Source of the DNA: Marinobacter sp. THAF197a
GTDB lineage: Bacteria > Pseudomonadota > Gammaproteobacteria > Pseudomonadales > Oleiphilaceae
DNA length: 64,000 bases
Assembly: GCF_009363275.1 (NCBI RefSeq)
Contig: NZ_CP045324.1
Location: 3,472,001 to 3,536,000, forward strand
Direction of reading: 5' to 3'
In this document: piece by piece, positions 41,967-51,809 of the stretch
How the letters are laid out: every line of letters starts with the position of its first letter
How positions within the stretch are numbered: position 1 is the stretch's first letter
Position numbers and translations under genes: made by a program
The notes under the pieces: generated by a model
What the model saw: the letters and a program-made list of their open reading frames with translations, nothing else
What the model was told of the DNA's origin: nothing
Databases searched by the model: none

Positions 41967-42854
41967 ATGTCCAGCAAAGCGAAGCAGTCCCAGAAACTCC
42001 TACTGTTCCGCCTTTTCGGATCACGCCTTTTTGGTCTGGGTACGCTCAAGATTCGGGAAATCCTGCCCTTTCAACGTCTGACCAAGCTGCCCCACAGTCA
42101 CCACGCGGTTATTGGCACTGCGACGTTCCGGGGTTCAGCGGTTCCTGTTATTGATATGTCGGCTGCCGTTGGTTATCCGGCACTGACAAAGGAAGAGCAG
42201 GCCAAGGGCTCCATCATCGTGACCGACATTCAGCGCCAGGAGATCGGCTTTCTGGTGCGCAGCGTTCAGCAGATTATCGAGACCGACTGGAAGAGTGTGA
42301 TGCCGCCACCCAAGGCGCTGGGCACCAATGCCTTCATCACGGGGCTACTGGATGTGGAGGGCGACATCATTCAGCTGTTGGATGTGGAGCTGTTGCTGGC
42401 GAAGGTGTACCCGGAGTCCCTGGACGCCGGCGAGGTGGTGCTGTCAGATGTTCAGAGCGAAACCCTGCGGTCCCTGAACATTCTGCTGGTGGATGATTCA
42501 CAGGTGGCCCGCAAGCAGCTCAGCGATGTGCTGGACAACAAGGACATTACCTACCATGTAACCACCAACGGTGACGATGCCCTGCAGGTGCTGCTCAGTC
42601 AGCATGAGCGCGGCACGCCGATCGACATTCTGGTCAGCGATATCGAGATGCCTGGGCTGGATGGCTACGAACTGACGTTCAATGTTCGCGACAATAACGC
42701 CCTGAAGCAGCCATACATCATCCTGCACACCTCGCTGAACAGTGAGATGAGCCTGAGCTACGCCAACCAGGTGGGTGCCAACGAGGCGCTCACCAAGTTT
42801 GATGCCGAGGAACTGATGGAGGCGATGCTCAGGGGGGCCGAGCAAGCCAGTTAA
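41967..42854 (+). CDS. cheV: Chemotaxis protein CheV
   Basis: CheV couples chemoreceptors to CheA and carries its own receiver domain. The 295-residue product has an N-terminal CheW-like domain (about 15-155, with LTKLPHSHHAVIGTATFRGSAVPVIDM) and a C-terminal receiver (about 170-290) with acidic D176/D177 in LLVDDSQ, phospho-acceptor Asp225 in LVSDIEMPG and the Thr/Ser switch in ILHTSL. The Lys after NEALTKF is present. The open frame extends 72 codons upstream, but MSSKAKQSQ at 41967 has AAGGA upstream. It is the first core gene after the island. Confidence 0.93.
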   Translation: MSSKAKQSQKLLLFRLFGSRLFGLGTLKIREILPFQRLTKLPHSHHAVIGTATFRGSAVPVIDMSAAVGYPALTKEEQAKGSIIVTDIQRQEIGFLVRSVQQIIETDWKSVMPPPKALGTNAFITGLLDVEGDIIQLLDVELLLAKVYPESLDAGEVVLSDVQSETLRSLNILLVDDSQVARKQLSDVLDNKDITYHVTTNGDDALQVLLSQHERGTPIDILVSDIEMPGLDGYELTFNVRDNNALKQPYIILHTSLNSEMSLSYANQVGANEALTKFDAEELMEAMLRGAEQAS

Positions 42855-43714
42855 GGCCGAATGTCTTCGATGAAGGCTTCGGCGTCGGCCCGCATTTCGG
42901 CAAGCTTTTCGTTCAGCTCTTCCTGATGCCGGTTTAGCGTTTCCCGGCTGAGCCGGCTGAAGCGCTCAGCGGTTTCCGCAACGGTGCGGCTGGCGCTCGC
43001 CAGGGCTTCCATGGTGGGCTGGCTCAGTTCATCTGCCTGGCGCTCAAGATCCCGGGCGGCCTGTTCCATGATGGCCTGATCTTCGGCGGATTCAGGTTGA
43101 CCATCCTTGAGTGCTTCGTCAAGCGAGCGCTCAAGGGCGCGCATGGATTCCTGCAATCGCCGGGCAAAATCCTCCATCGCGCTCTCAGCCCTTCGGCTCA
43201 TCTCGTCAGAGTAGGTTTCCAGGTCTCTGGCTAACTGCGCCATTTTGTCTTCAAGCTCGCTACTTGAAGAGGAAAAGGTGTCACCGAGTCTCTGCCCCAA
43301 CCGACTCAGTTCACCCATGATGTTACTGAATGGCGATGGGTTCAGTATGGCCTCTCCAGTGCGTTGATAGTCCACCAGCCACTGGCCCTGCTCCCGCACC
43401 AGATAGGTGGTCAGTTCCAGGCGCTCGCCGCCGGAGCGTTCCTCCGCCGGCAGCCGGGTGACAATCGTTGCCTCGCGCTCATCAATAACAACCCGGCCAA
43501 AGGAGGGAACGGCGTTGGCCCAGCTTCGTTGGTAGCCGTCAACGTCACGGGTGTCGTCCAGGGTGGAGAATCTCACCACGTCACCTGCGTGGTTGTCGGC
43601 CATGGCCTGCCAAAAAGCTGCGGCCACTTCCTGGGGCGTTTCAGGCTTGCTGCAGCCGGTTATCGCCAGCACAACGAGCGCCATCACAAATCCACGAACA
43701 CCAAGACGAATCAT
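42851..43714 (-). CDS. Coiled-coil lipoprotein
   Basis: This is a hypothetical protein of 287 residues with a lipoprotein signal peptide and lipobox ITGC (Cys21). Next comes a domain of about 110 residues starting ETPQEVAAAFWQAMADNH and including RLELTTYLVREQGQWLVDYQ. This pattern resembles NTF2-like lipoproteins of the DUF4878 type. The C-terminal 160 residues are a long, highly charged coiled coil. It probably sits in a membrane facing the periplasm. The 3' end overlaps the cheV end on the opposite strand by a few bases. Confidence 0.75.
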   Translation of the reverse strand: MIRLGVRGFVMALVVLAITGCSKPETPQEVAAAFWQAMADNHAGDVVRFSTLDDTRDVDGYQRSWANAVPSFGRVVIDEREATIVTRLPAEERSGGERLELTTYLVREQGQWLVDYQRTGEAILNPSPFSNIMGELSRLGQRLGDTFSSSSSELEDKMAQLARDLETYSDEMSRRAESAMEDFARRLQESMRALERSLDEALKDGQPESAEDQAIMEQAARDLERQADELSQPTMEALASASRTVAETAERFSRLSRETLNRHQEELNEKLAEMRADAEAFIEDIRP

Positions 43715-43758
43715 TCATCAGCACCTTGCATACAATACTTTCTCGCATCATACACGCG

Positions 43759-45429
43759 TCACAGCCGACAGGTCAGTTCCGCCAGTTCCTCATCAAACAC
43801 CCGGCGGTTCTCACTGTAATCCACCGGCACTTCCACCAGGTGGACACCGCCTTCGGCCAGGGCACTTTCCAGGGTGGGGCGAAGATCTTCTGTCCGGGTA
43901 ACGCGGTGGCCTCTGGCGCCATACGATTGTGCATAGGTTACAAAGTCCGGGTTGCGGTAATCCAGACCATAATCGGCATAGCCTTCCTGTGCCTGCTTCC
44001 ACTTGATCATGCCGTAGGCGCTGTCATTAATGATCAGTACCACCAGGTTAAGTTTGAGGCGAGCCGCGGTCTCCAGTTCCTGGCTGTTCATCATGAAACC
44101 ACCATCACCGCAGACGGCCATCACTTTCAGGTGCGGGTAGAGCATCGCCGCCATCATGCCGCTGGGCAGGCCGGCCCCCATGGATGCCAGGGCGTTGTCC
44201 AGCAGCACCGTGTTGTTGTCGTAGGCCGGGTAGTTGCGGGCAAACCACAGCTTGTACATGCCATTGTCCAGAGCAATGATGCCGTCGTCCGGCATCACCT
44301 GGCGCACATCGTGGACAATCCGCTGGGGGATCACCGGGAACCGGCCATCTTCCGCCCGTTCCTGAAGATGTGCATCCACGGCCTTTTTGACTTCCATCAG
44401 CCCGGAGAAGTCGTGGTTCGCACACTGGCCACAGTGCTCGGCCAGATACTCGACGCTGTTGGCGATATCGCCGACCACCTCATGCTGGGGAAAGTACACT
44501 GGGTCGACATCCGCAGCACTGAAATTCACGTGGATGACTTTTTTGCCGCCGGGGGTCATAAAAAATGGCGGCTTTTCTACCACATCGTGGCCCACGTTGA
44601 TCACCAGGTCCGCCCGGTCTATGGCGCAGTGCACAAAGTCACCTGCAGACAGCGCAGCGTTGCCCAGGTATCCGGGGTGGCGTTCGTCGACCACGCCCTT
44701 GCCCATCTGGGTGGTGAAGAAGGGAATGCCGGTTACGTTCACCAGGTGCAGCAAAGCCTGGGATACCCGTTTGCGGTTGGCGCCGGCACCGATCATGATC
44801 AGTGGGTGTCTTGCCTCGCGCAGCATGTCGCAGGCCATTTCCAGGCTCTTCCGGCTGGCCGAGGGCCGGCGGGCGTCACTGGGCTGGAAGATGTGGGTGT
44901 CGCGGGCCGGTTGCTCCGCGGCGATGTCCTCGGGTAACTCGAGATGAACGGCCCCTGGGCGCTCTTCAGAAGCAAGACGGAAGGCCTCCCGGACTTTCGC
45001 GGGAATGGTATTGGCATTGCTGATCTGCCGGGTGTACTTGGTCAGGGGGCGCATCAAGTCCACCACGTCCAGAATCTGGAACAGGCCCTGTTTCGAGGAT
45101 TTGATCGGCTTCTGCCCTGAGATCATCATCATTGGCATGCCACCCAACTGGGCATAAGCAGCGGCGGTCACCAGGTTAGTGGCGCCTGGGCCAAGTGTGG
45201 ACAGGCAAACGCCCACTTGCCCGGTAAGCCGCCCGTAGGTGGCCGCCATAAAGCCTGCGGCCTGTTCATGGCGGTTGAGCACCAGTTCGATGCTGGAGTT
45301 CCTGAGGGCATCCAGAAAGGCCAGGTTTTCCTCACCTGGCACGGCGAAAATGTACTTAACGCCCTCGTTTTCCAGCGCGCGGATGAACAATTCAGCGCCA
45401 TTACCGACGGGTTGTTGCTCTTTAGCCAT
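43759..45429 (-). CDS. Acetolactate synthase-like thiamine-diphosphate enzyme
   Basis: These enzymes condense two pyruvates to acetolactate. The 556-residue product has the three ThDP-enzyme domains: an N-terminal pyrimidine-binding domain with YIFAVPGEENLAFLDAL (catalytic Glu in HEQAAGFMAATYGRLTG), a central domain, and a C-terminal PP domain with GDGGFMMNSQELETA. No small regulatory subunit (ilvH) is nearby, so a catabolic AlsS-like or other role is likelier than branched-chain amino acid synthesis. The ATG at 45429 with GAGGGC upstream is preferred over a TTG six codons earlier. It lies 30 nt after the papain-like gene. Confidence 0.85.
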   Translation of the reverse strand: MAKEQQPVGNGAELFIRALENEGVKYIFAVPGEENLAFLDALRNSSIELVLNRHEQAAGFMAATYGRLTGQVGVCLSTLGPGATNLVTAAAYAQLGGMPMMMISGQKPIKSSKQGLFQILDVVDLMRPLTKYTRQISNANTIPAKVREAFRLASEERPGAVHLELPEDIAAEQPARDTHIFQPSDARRPSASRKSLEMACDMLREARHPLIMIGAGANRKRVSQALLHLVNVTGIPFFTTQMGKGVVDERHPGYLGNAALSAGDFVHCAIDRADLVINVGHDVVEKPPFFMTPGGKKVIHVNFSAADVDPVYFPQHEVVGDIANSVEYLAEHCGQCANHDFSGLMEVKKAVDAHLQERAEDGRFPVIPQRIVHDVRQVMPDDGIIALDNGMYKLWFARNYPAYDNNTVLLDNALASMGAGLPSGMMAAMLYPHLKVMAVCGDGGFMMNSQELETAARLKLNLVVLIINDSAYGMIKWKQAQEGYADYGLDYRNPDFVTYAQSYGARGHRVTRTEDLRPTLESALAEGGVHLVEVPVDYSENRRVFDEELAELTCRL

Positions 45430-45459
45430 GCTCGCCCTCGTGATCAATGAGTTTCTGGA

Positions 45460-47484
45460 TCAATCGGTTCTCGGTGGTTCCGCTTGCAGGGTGTCTGCGG
45501 GCACCCGGTCTACTCCCCAACTACGGTACACTCCGTCTATTACGCGACCAAGCTCGTCGTCGTTCACTTCGGCAGGCTCACCGCGCTCCAGTGGGTCGTA
45601 ATGGTAGATGTACAGGCGAGAAGTGAACTGCTCAAAAGGCAGAGAAGATTCCCCGAAGCGCTCACCAAAGCCAGAAGTGCTGACCTGCACACCGTCGCCC
45701 CAGTTCTGGCCGCTGTCGTTGTTCGGGTTAAAGAAATACACCCGCATCTCACTGTCCGGGTCCAGCGCAACCCGGAGAATGGTGATCGCATGCCAGCCAA
45801 TAAAGCGGGCTGCGCTGTCGGTAACGGCGATACCGGCCGGCTGAGGGTGTATCAGCGGCTGGTTGCCGTTGTAATATGGGTGGTAGCTGGCGTAGAAATG
45901 GCGGATAAAGTCTTCCAGATCGATCAGGTTGCCAGTGGCCACATCCACATTAATGGCAAAACCCCGGCCGGCGGACCAGCCATGGAACTCCGGGTTGACC
46001 CATTTATGCGGGTCGCCCTCGCGATCGACACACAGCCGCCCCATCTCTGCATAGATCCGGTCCAGATGTGGCACCACGATCAGGGAGACAGGATCAAGGT
46101 CCAGAGTCACTTCCGCGGCCAAGCCACCAGCACTCTGCGCCGAAGACACGGGCCGCCCCTCAAAATGCATGACAATCTCATTGTCCCGGGCAGCCCAGGC
46201 CACCATTTGCAGCAGGTAATCCGGATCATTATAAGCCCACATGGACAAGGCCCGGGCAGACTGGCAGGTGGGGTTGTTACCCTGCCCTACCCCCAGTGGC
46301 TGGCCCAGCATGTTCAACACCCCCTGAATCAGCCAGGCGGAGGGATTAGGCTGATAGCCATAGGCAAACTGCAAACGTTCAAGGGCTTGCGGGCACAGTG
46401 TCAGCCGTACCTGGCGCCATAGCGCCGGTGCCACCGGGGGCTGATAAAGAATTCCCCTTTCCAGCAACAGGGCCAGGCCGTAAAGGCCCTGGGCGGTTTC
46501 TGGGAACAGGGATTCCTGGATCAGCGTGTGCACCAGATCCCGGTAACACAACAGACAGTCGCGCCCCGTACTGGACAGCCCCAACGCCTCGCTCAGCAGG
46601 GAATCCTTGCCCTCCAGAACATGGCGGATAAAAACGGCGTGGTAGGGAGAAACCAATCCCGTATCGTGCATTGAACGGGCAAACCCGGTCGCTTCGTTCT
46701 GCAAGGCAGCGCCATCCATGGAATCCAGACGCTGCTGGTAGATTGCAATGCCTGGGTCTTCGCCACACGCCCGCGTTGGCCCGTACAAGCTGGAAATCAG
46801 TCGGTCTGCCCCTCGGCCGGCCGTGCCGAGATCAACCGTCGGATCGGCCCGGCAAATGGCAATCTGGGTAATCATCCTTCGCACATCACTGACACGGATC
46901 GGCCGCTGCTCCAGTATGCGCCAGATTTCCTCAATCAGGCTGTCGATCACGTGCTCGTAACCGATGTGCCGGGCCACATACTGGACCAGTTCCTGTGCAA
47001 TGATCGCCAGTTTGCCTTGCTCTCGCTCGGCTTCGCCGGTCATGCCGAACAGCAACCCCAGGTTAATGGCCAGCACCTGGGTCAGGTAATGATGCGCCTG
47101 CTCAGCTGACACGCTGGGGTGTTGGTATTCGCCGCGCGCCACAGCCAACAGGCGCAGCTCACTCAGCGCCTCGATCACCACCGTATCGGCATTCGGGCTT
47201 TGCAGGGAATAGGTGGTCAAAGAAGGCAGAAGAATGGAGGGGTCGGCCCAGTCGGTGCCCACAAAGACACCGGCCTCTTCCAATGGCCGGGAGCGGGCTT
47301 CAATCACCTCACAGCCTCCAGGCTGAAGTAGCACCCGTCGTGCAAGATCGAACAGTTTCGGGAGCTTGCCGGCCTTTGCAAAGGGCCGGCTCTCCTCAAG
47401 AGCCACAATGGACTCGTCCAGTTTTTGCACCAGCCTGTCGATGTTTACAGCTGACGCCTGGCTGGCCGGTTGGTGATCACTCAA
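45460..47484 (-). CDS. Hypothetical protein, predicted papain-like fold
   Basis: The family is not recognised. The 674-residue soluble product is mostly helical up to about 390. It then shows a Cys-His-Asn pattern that could be a papain-like catalytic triad: Cys407 in NNPTCQSARALSMWA, His565 in FIGWHAITI and Asn586/588 in FFNPNND. The spacing and local context fit cysteine peptidases or transglutaminase-like enzymes. It is encoded 52 bp downstream of an ATP-grasp enzyme and 30 bp upstream of the acetolactate synthase-like gene, so the three may be one operon. The catalytic assignment is an inference. Confidence 0.6.
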   Translation of the reverse strand: MSDHQPASQASAVNIDRLVQKLDESIVALEESRPFAKAGKLPKLFDLARRVLLQPGGCEVIEARSRPLEEAGVFVGTDWADPSILLPSLTTYSLQSPNADTVVIEALSELRLLAVARGEYQHPSVSAEQAHHYLTQVLAINLGLLFGMTGEAEREQGKLAIIAQELVQYVARHIGYEHVIDSLIEEIWRILEQRPIRVSDVRRMITQIAICRADPTVDLGTAGRGADRLISSLYGPTRACGEDPGIAIYQQRLDSMDGAALQNEATGFARSMHDTGLVSPYHAVFIRHVLEGKDSLLSEALGLSSTGRDCLLCYRDLVHTLIQESLFPETAQGLYGLALLLERGILYQPPVAPALWRQVRLTLCPQALERLQFAYGYQPNPSAWLIQGVLNMLGQPLGVGQGNNPTCQSARALSMWAYNDPDYLLQMVAWAARDNEIVMHFEGRPVSSAQSAGGLAAEVTLDLDPVSLIVVPHLDRIYAEMGRLCVDREGDPHKWVNPEFHGWSAGRGFAINVDVATGNLIDLEDFIRHFYASYHPYYNGNQPLIHPQPAGIAVTDSAARFIGWHAITILRVALDPDSEMRVYFFNPNNDSGQNWGDGVQVSTSGFGERFGESSLPFEQFTSRLYIYHYDPLERGEPAEVNDDELGRVIDGVYRSWGVDRVPADTLQAEPPRTD

Positions 47485-47536
47485 ACGAGGTTCCTCAGGG
47501 CCTGCATCAAACCCTTTCCGTTAATGCATACCTCGA

Positions 47537-48769
47537 TTATACATAGAAATCGAGTTCTTCCTGATGTTTGAGCAGGTCCCGTAGAACATAAGGATCCTCA
47601 CCGAAGAAATACACCAAGCCCCAATGGGTACCAAACGCAGTTCGCTTGGTCACCGTTTCCTCCACAGGCGGCGTCAGCTCATGGGATTCAAAGTAATCGT
47701 GGTTCTCGGTCTCTTCCGGGATCTCCAGGCGGCTGACCACACGGCGGCGCGGGTACACCCCGAAACAGCCGGCGTAGCCCTTGGCATCTACCACCTCTTT
47801 CGGGAAGAAAGACTTTATTTCCTCGTCGGTGGTTTTCGGGTCAAACGCCAGAATCAGTCCCTGATAGGCATTGAAGCCGTAAGCACGCTCAAGCAACTCG
47901 AACACTTTGAAGCCCGGCGGACGATACGCTACCTCACCGAAGTACATGGTGCCGTCGCTGGTTACAAAATACTCGGGATGGACAAAGCCGAAGTCGATAT
48001 CAAAGGTTTTGATCAGTTTCTCAATTTCCGTGGTGATCTGTGCCCGGTATTTCTCCAGGTCCGGGGTGGCCGGAACGAACACGGAATAACCAAGAGTGAC
48101 ATATTCGGAAATATTGAGGAAACAGATCTTGCCATTATGGATCCAGGCCTCCACGGCAAACTCCCAGCCATCCAGGTGGGATTCCATCAACACCGGAAAT
48201 TCTTCGTCAGGAATGGTGTCCACTTCATCCGGGGTACGAATAACCCGATGGCCCAGACACCCGGCCTTATCGAAGGCCTTGAGGTGGATTGGGTCGTTGG
48301 GATCGCCGTCCAGCTTCAGCAGGGTCTGGTTGACTCGCTTCAGGAAGCGAACCACATCTTCCCGGTCGTGGGCTTCCTCAAAGATACCAACACGAATGCC
48401 ACCGAGCTGGGCGCGCCGCTTCATCAGGGCCTTGTCACGCAACAGCATGGCCTGCCCGAACAGTCTTGGATTAGCCATCAATACAGAATTAATGGCGCCG
48501 GCCCACTCTACGGTTTCTTCAAACAGGGGAATGGCAACATCTACCCCCATATCTTTTAGCGTCTGGGCGATCTCAAACGAACGATCGTTGAGGCGTTCAA
48601 AGTTCCAGGGAACGTAAGGAATGTTATGTTCCTGGCAGTAGGGTTCTGCCCAATCCGGAGCGACCACCACATAGCGGCGGTCAAATTTGTCCGCCGCTTC
48701 AACGGCATTCAGGCTCCAGCCCAGCAGGGCGACATACCCTTTGTCGGGATTATAGTTCTGTTCGGTCAC
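47537..48769 (-). CDS. ATP-grasp domain-containing protein
   Basis: ATP-grasp enzymes ligate a carboxylate to an amine or thiol through an acyl-phosphate. The 410-residue product has an N-terminal pre-ATP-grasp domain (GYVALLGWSLNAVEAADKFDRR), the nucleotide-binding core (VLMESHLDGWEFAVEAWIHNG) and the metal-binding end GEVAYRPPGFKVFELL. The start is a GTG with GAGGAG upstream. Substrates cannot be told; the type resembles biotin-carboxylase-like ligases. Its likely partner is the papain-like protein downstream. Confidence 0.8.
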   Translation of the reverse strand: MTEQNYNPDKGYVALLGWSLNAVEAADKFDRRYVVVAPDWAEPYCQEHNIPYVPWNFERLNDRSFEIAQTLKDMGVDVAIPLFEETVEWAGAINSVLMANPRLFGQAMLLRDKALMKRRAQLGGIRVGIFEEAHDREDVVRFLKRVNQTLLKLDGDPNDPIHLKAFDKAGCLGHRVIRTPDEVDTIPDEEFPVLMESHLDGWEFAVEAWIHNGKICFLNISEYVTLGYSVFVPATPDLEKYRAQITTEIEKLIKTFDIDFGFVHPEYFVTSDGTMYFGEVAYRPPGFKVFELLERAYGFNAYQGLILAFDPKTTDEEIKSFFPKEVVDAKGYAGCFGVYPRRRVVSRLEIPEETENHDYFESHELTPPVEETVTKRTAFGTHWGLVYFFGEDPYVLRDLLKHQEELDFYV

Positions 48770-48920
48770 AGCGCTCTCCTCGTCAGGGTTGTCTTCTTAC
48801 ACTGAACCGATTGACTGTAAACTGCAACTTTTCAGAACACCTCTGCCAGAACGAAAAACGGGCACCAGCTTGTCGCACAGTGCCCGCAGAACCACGAACC
48901 CGTTTAGCGGAAGTGTCCGC

Positions 48921-50402
48921 TCAGCCGAGTTTTAGGGTTGCCAGGGTTCGCTCCCGAACCCGATCGAGCAGTTGCTCGTCGTTCACCAGAGACTGTCCGT
49001 AGGAAGGGACCAGCTCTTTCATACGCCCCAGCCACTGTTCCGACTTCATTTTCTCAGGGAAACACCGCTCAAGTACGTTCAGCATGGCGTTGGCCGCTGT
49101 TGATGCTCCGGGGGAGGCGCCCAGCAATGCGGCCAGCGTGCCGTCTTTGGCGGCAACGATCTCGGTACCGAACTCCAGCTTGCCCCCGCCCTCAGGCGTT
49201 TGCTTAATGATCTGTACCCGCTGGCCCGCCATCTGCAGCTTCCAGTCATCTTCCCGGGCATCCGGGAAAAAATTGCGCAAAGATTCAACCCGGTCGCCAT
49301 GGGACTGGAACACTTCACCAATGAGGTAACGCGTCAAATCCATATTGCTTTTGCTCACCGAGAGCATCGGACGAAGATTGGTCGCGCGAACGGAACCGAA
49401 CAGATCAAACACCGAACCCTGCTTCAGGAAGCGGGTGGTAAAACCAGCGAACGGCCCGAACAGAAGTGCAGGTTCACCGTTGATGATCCGGGTATCCAGG
49501 TGCGGAACGGACATCGGCGGTGCGCCAATGGGCGCTTTGCCGTATACCTTGGAATCATGTTGCTCAACAATATCCGGCTTCTGGCACACCAGCCACTGGC
49601 CACTGACCGGGAAGCCGCCGTAACCGCGGGCTTCATCAATGCCGGATTTCTGCAACAGCGGCAGCGCACCGCCACCGGCACCCAGGAACACAAAGCCGGC
49701 TTCCAGCTTGGTCAGTTCGCCGGTTTTCTGGTTTTTCACCCGCAGTTTCCAGCGGCCATTGTCGCGCTGATCGATGTAGTGCACCGGGCTACTGAGCATC
49801 AACTCAAAGTTGGGCTGGGTTTCCAGCCATTTCACCATGCTTCGGGTCAGTGAACCGAAATCCACGTCAGAACCATGTTTGACCCGGGTCGCGGCCACAC
49901 GCTGCATAGGGTCGCGATGCTTGACCACCAGCGGCATCCACTCGGACAGGTCGTCTGGGCTCTCGGTATATTCCATCTCGCGAAACAGATGGTGTTCTTT
50001 CAGGCGCTCGTAACGGCGCTTTAGGAAAGCGACGTCTTTCTCGCCCCAGACAAAGCTCTGGTGTGGCGTGCGGTTAATAAAAGTAGAAGGCTCTGGCAGA
50101 ATGCCCTGCTCTACCAGGTACGACCAGAACTGCAGCGACACCTCAAACTGCGCATTGATTTGCAGCGCTCTGGCAATTTCAACGTCGCCATCTTCGGTTT
50201 CGGGGGTGTAGTTGAGTTCGCAGTAGCCGGCGTGCCCGGTACCTGCGTTATTCCATCCGTCTGTGCTTTCATGGGCAACGTGGTCTAAACGCTCCACCAT
50301 GACGATATCCAGTGACGGGTCCAGCTGCCTGAGCATCATGCCGAGGGTTGCGCTCATGACGCCCCCACCGACCAGCACTACGTCTGCCTGTCTAACGGCC
50401 AT
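48921..50402 (-). CDS. mqo: Malate:quinone oxidoreductase
   Basis: Mqo is a peripheral membrane FAD enzyme that oxidises malate to oxaloacetate and passes electrons to quinone. The 493-residue product starts with the FAD motif DVVLVGGGVMSATLG. It contains the family runs STDGWNNAGTGHAGYCELNYTP and GQWLVCQKPDIVEQHDSKVYGKAP, and the C-terminal GASPGASTAANAML. AGGGTG precedes the ATG at 50402. It is divergent from the antiporter gene. Confidence 0.97.
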   Translation of the reverse strand: MAVRQADVVLVGGGVMSATLGMMLRQLDPSLDIVMVERLDHVAHESTDGWNNAGTGHAGYCELNYTPETEDGDVEIARALQINAQFEVSLQFWSYLVEQGILPEPSTFINRTPHQSFVWGEKDVAFLKRRYERLKEHHLFREMEYTESPDDLSEWMPLVVKHRDPMQRVAATRVKHGSDVDFGSLTRSMVKWLETQPNFELMLSSPVHYIDQRDNGRWKLRVKNQKTGELTKLEAGFVFLGAGGGALPLLQKSGIDEARGYGGFPVSGQWLVCQKPDIVEQHDSKVYGKAPIGAPPMSVPHLDTRIINGEPALLFGPFAGFTTRFLKQGSVFDLFGSVRATNLRPMLSVSKSNMDLTRYLIGEVFQSHGDRVESLRNFFPDAREDDWKLQMAGQRVQIIKQTPEGGGKLEFGTEIVAAKDGTLAALLGASPGASTAANAMLNVLERCFPEKMKSEQWLGRMKELVPSYGQSLVNDEQLLDRVRERTLATLKLG

Positions 50403-50806
50403 TGGTTTTCACCCTAGCTAGTGTTGAGCCTGTTGCCACTCCACGATCAGCGAAAGCGGCCTGTCGGAAGCCAGCGGGGCGCGAGGTAGACGGCGCTGCT
50501 GTGTGCCTCCGGTCTGAAATTGGGCGCATTATCCCGATTTTTGCCGGAATAATAAATTGCGATTGTCAATCGATGTGTGTCGGGCTAACTATTATGGTTT
50601 GCCACGATTTTCGCGCGTTTTGTTAACAATATCAGCGCCACTTTAGTCTGATACCCCTTTCCTGATAGTGCGGATCAGTGCCGGAATCAAAAAGTTCGTC
50701 TCCGTCGGGGCTGACCTGAAACCTTGACTTGAGGTATCTTGTGCGCCACCTACTCCGCCGGCCGCCCAGTGCGGAGTTACACCACATTCTGATAGAGGTC
50801 TGATCT
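50403..50806. other. mqo-antiporter divergent intergenic region
   Basis: This 404-bp stretch holds the promoters of mqo (minus) and the antiporter (plus). It contains an A+T-rich palindrome at 50528-50553 and a TTGACA (minus strand) near 50565 without a clear partner -10. A 74-codon forward frame here looks random. No gene is called. Confidence 0.6.
50528..50553. promoter_or_regulatory. Palindrome upstream of mqo, possible operator
   Basis: ATTATCCCG and CGGAATAAT form a 9-bp inverted repeat (one mismatch) around an 8-nt centre. Its place about 130 bp upstream of mqo and next to a TTGACA suggests a regulator site, but no known consensus was matched. Confidence 0.35.
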
Positions 50807-51793
50807 ATGCTGATGGCAATCGCCGCCATTCTTGCCGGTCTTGTCTTGCTGGTCTGGAGCGCTGATAAATTCGTTGACGGCGCTGCCGCCACCGCCAAGC
50901 ATCTGGGCATGCCGTCACTGCTGATTGGCATGGTGATTATTGGCTTTGGCACTTCAGCCCCGGAACTGGCGGTATCGGCCATGGCCGCTGTGGACGGCAA
51001 TCCCGGCCTGGCCCTGGGGAACGGTTATGGTTCCAACATCACCAACATCGCCCTGATTGTGGGCCTGACTGCCCTTATTGCGCCTATTACCATGCATTCC
51101 CAGGTTATCCGCAAGGAACTGCCACTGCTGGTGGTATTGACCCTGATCGCCGGGGCCCAATTAATAGATGGTGAACTAACGCGACTGGATGGCTGGGTGT
51201 TACTGGGTGTTTTTGCGGCAGTAATGGGCTGGTCAATCTACCAGGGCATCAAGAACAAGGACGACCCGCTGGGCAACGCTGCCGACGCAGAGCTGATCGA
51301 ACATCCCATGCCGCTAAAGCACGCCATCATCTGGCTGATCATCGGGCTGGTTCTGCTTATTGTCAGTTCCAGGTTGCTGGTTTGGGGAGCCGTCACCGTG
51401 GCCCAGACCCTTGGCGTCAGCGATCTGATTATCGGGCTGACCATTGTGGCCATTGGCACGTCGCTACCGGAACTGGCCTCGGCCATCGCAGCGGTACGCA
51501 AGAATGAACACGATCTGATACTGGGCAACATCCTTGGCTCGGGCATCTTCAACACCCTAGCGGTGGTTGGCCTGGCCGCTGCCATTCAGCCCTTGTCTGT
51601 GGATCCGGAAGTGCTTTACCGGGACTGGACCCTGATGCTGGCGCTCACCGTAGGCCTGCTGTTGATGGGCTTCGGCCTGACCGGCTGGCGCAAGCTGGTC
51701 TCGCGGGTGGATGGCGCATTACTGGTGACGGTTTACTTTGCGTACACCGGCTACCTTTTCTACACCGTGGTGGCCGCCAGCTCAGGTGGCTGA
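50807..51793 (+). CDS. Calcium/sodium antiporter (CaCA family, YrbG-like)
   Basis: The product exchanges Ca2+ for Na+ or K+ across the inner membrane. The 328-residue protein has about 10 transmembrane helices and the two inverted alpha repeats that define the family: GFGTSAPELAVSAMAA with NGYGSNITNI near the start, and AIGTSLPELASAIAAV with LGNILGSGIFN in the second half. The hydrophilic loop between halves (about 148-170) is short. It is transcribed alone, divergent from mqo and convergent with the acyltransferase gene. Confidence 0.93.
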   Translation: MLMAIAAILAGLVLLVWSADKFVDGAAATAKHLGMPSLLIGMVIIGFGTSAPELAVSAMAAVDGNPGLALGNGYGSNITNIALIVGLTALIAPITMHSQVIRKELPLLVVLTLIAGAQLIDGELTRLDGWVLLGVFAAVMGWSIYQGIKNKDDPLGNAADAELIEHPMPLKHAIIWLIIGLVLLIVSSRLLVWGAVTVAQTLGVSDLIIGLTIVAIGTSLPELASAIAAVRKNEHDLILGNILGSGIFNTLAVVGLAAAIQPLSVDPEVLYRDWTLMLALTVGLLLMGFGLTGWRKLVSRVDGALLVTVYFAYTGYLFYTVVAASSGG

Positions 51794-51809
51794 CACAGGC
51801 AGGGCCCGG

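Noticed and set aside
43759..45429. Assignment as ilvB/ilvI of the branched-chain amino acid pathway
   Set aside because: No regulatory subunit gene is adjacent and the context is not biosynthetic, so only a general acetolactate synthase-like call is made.
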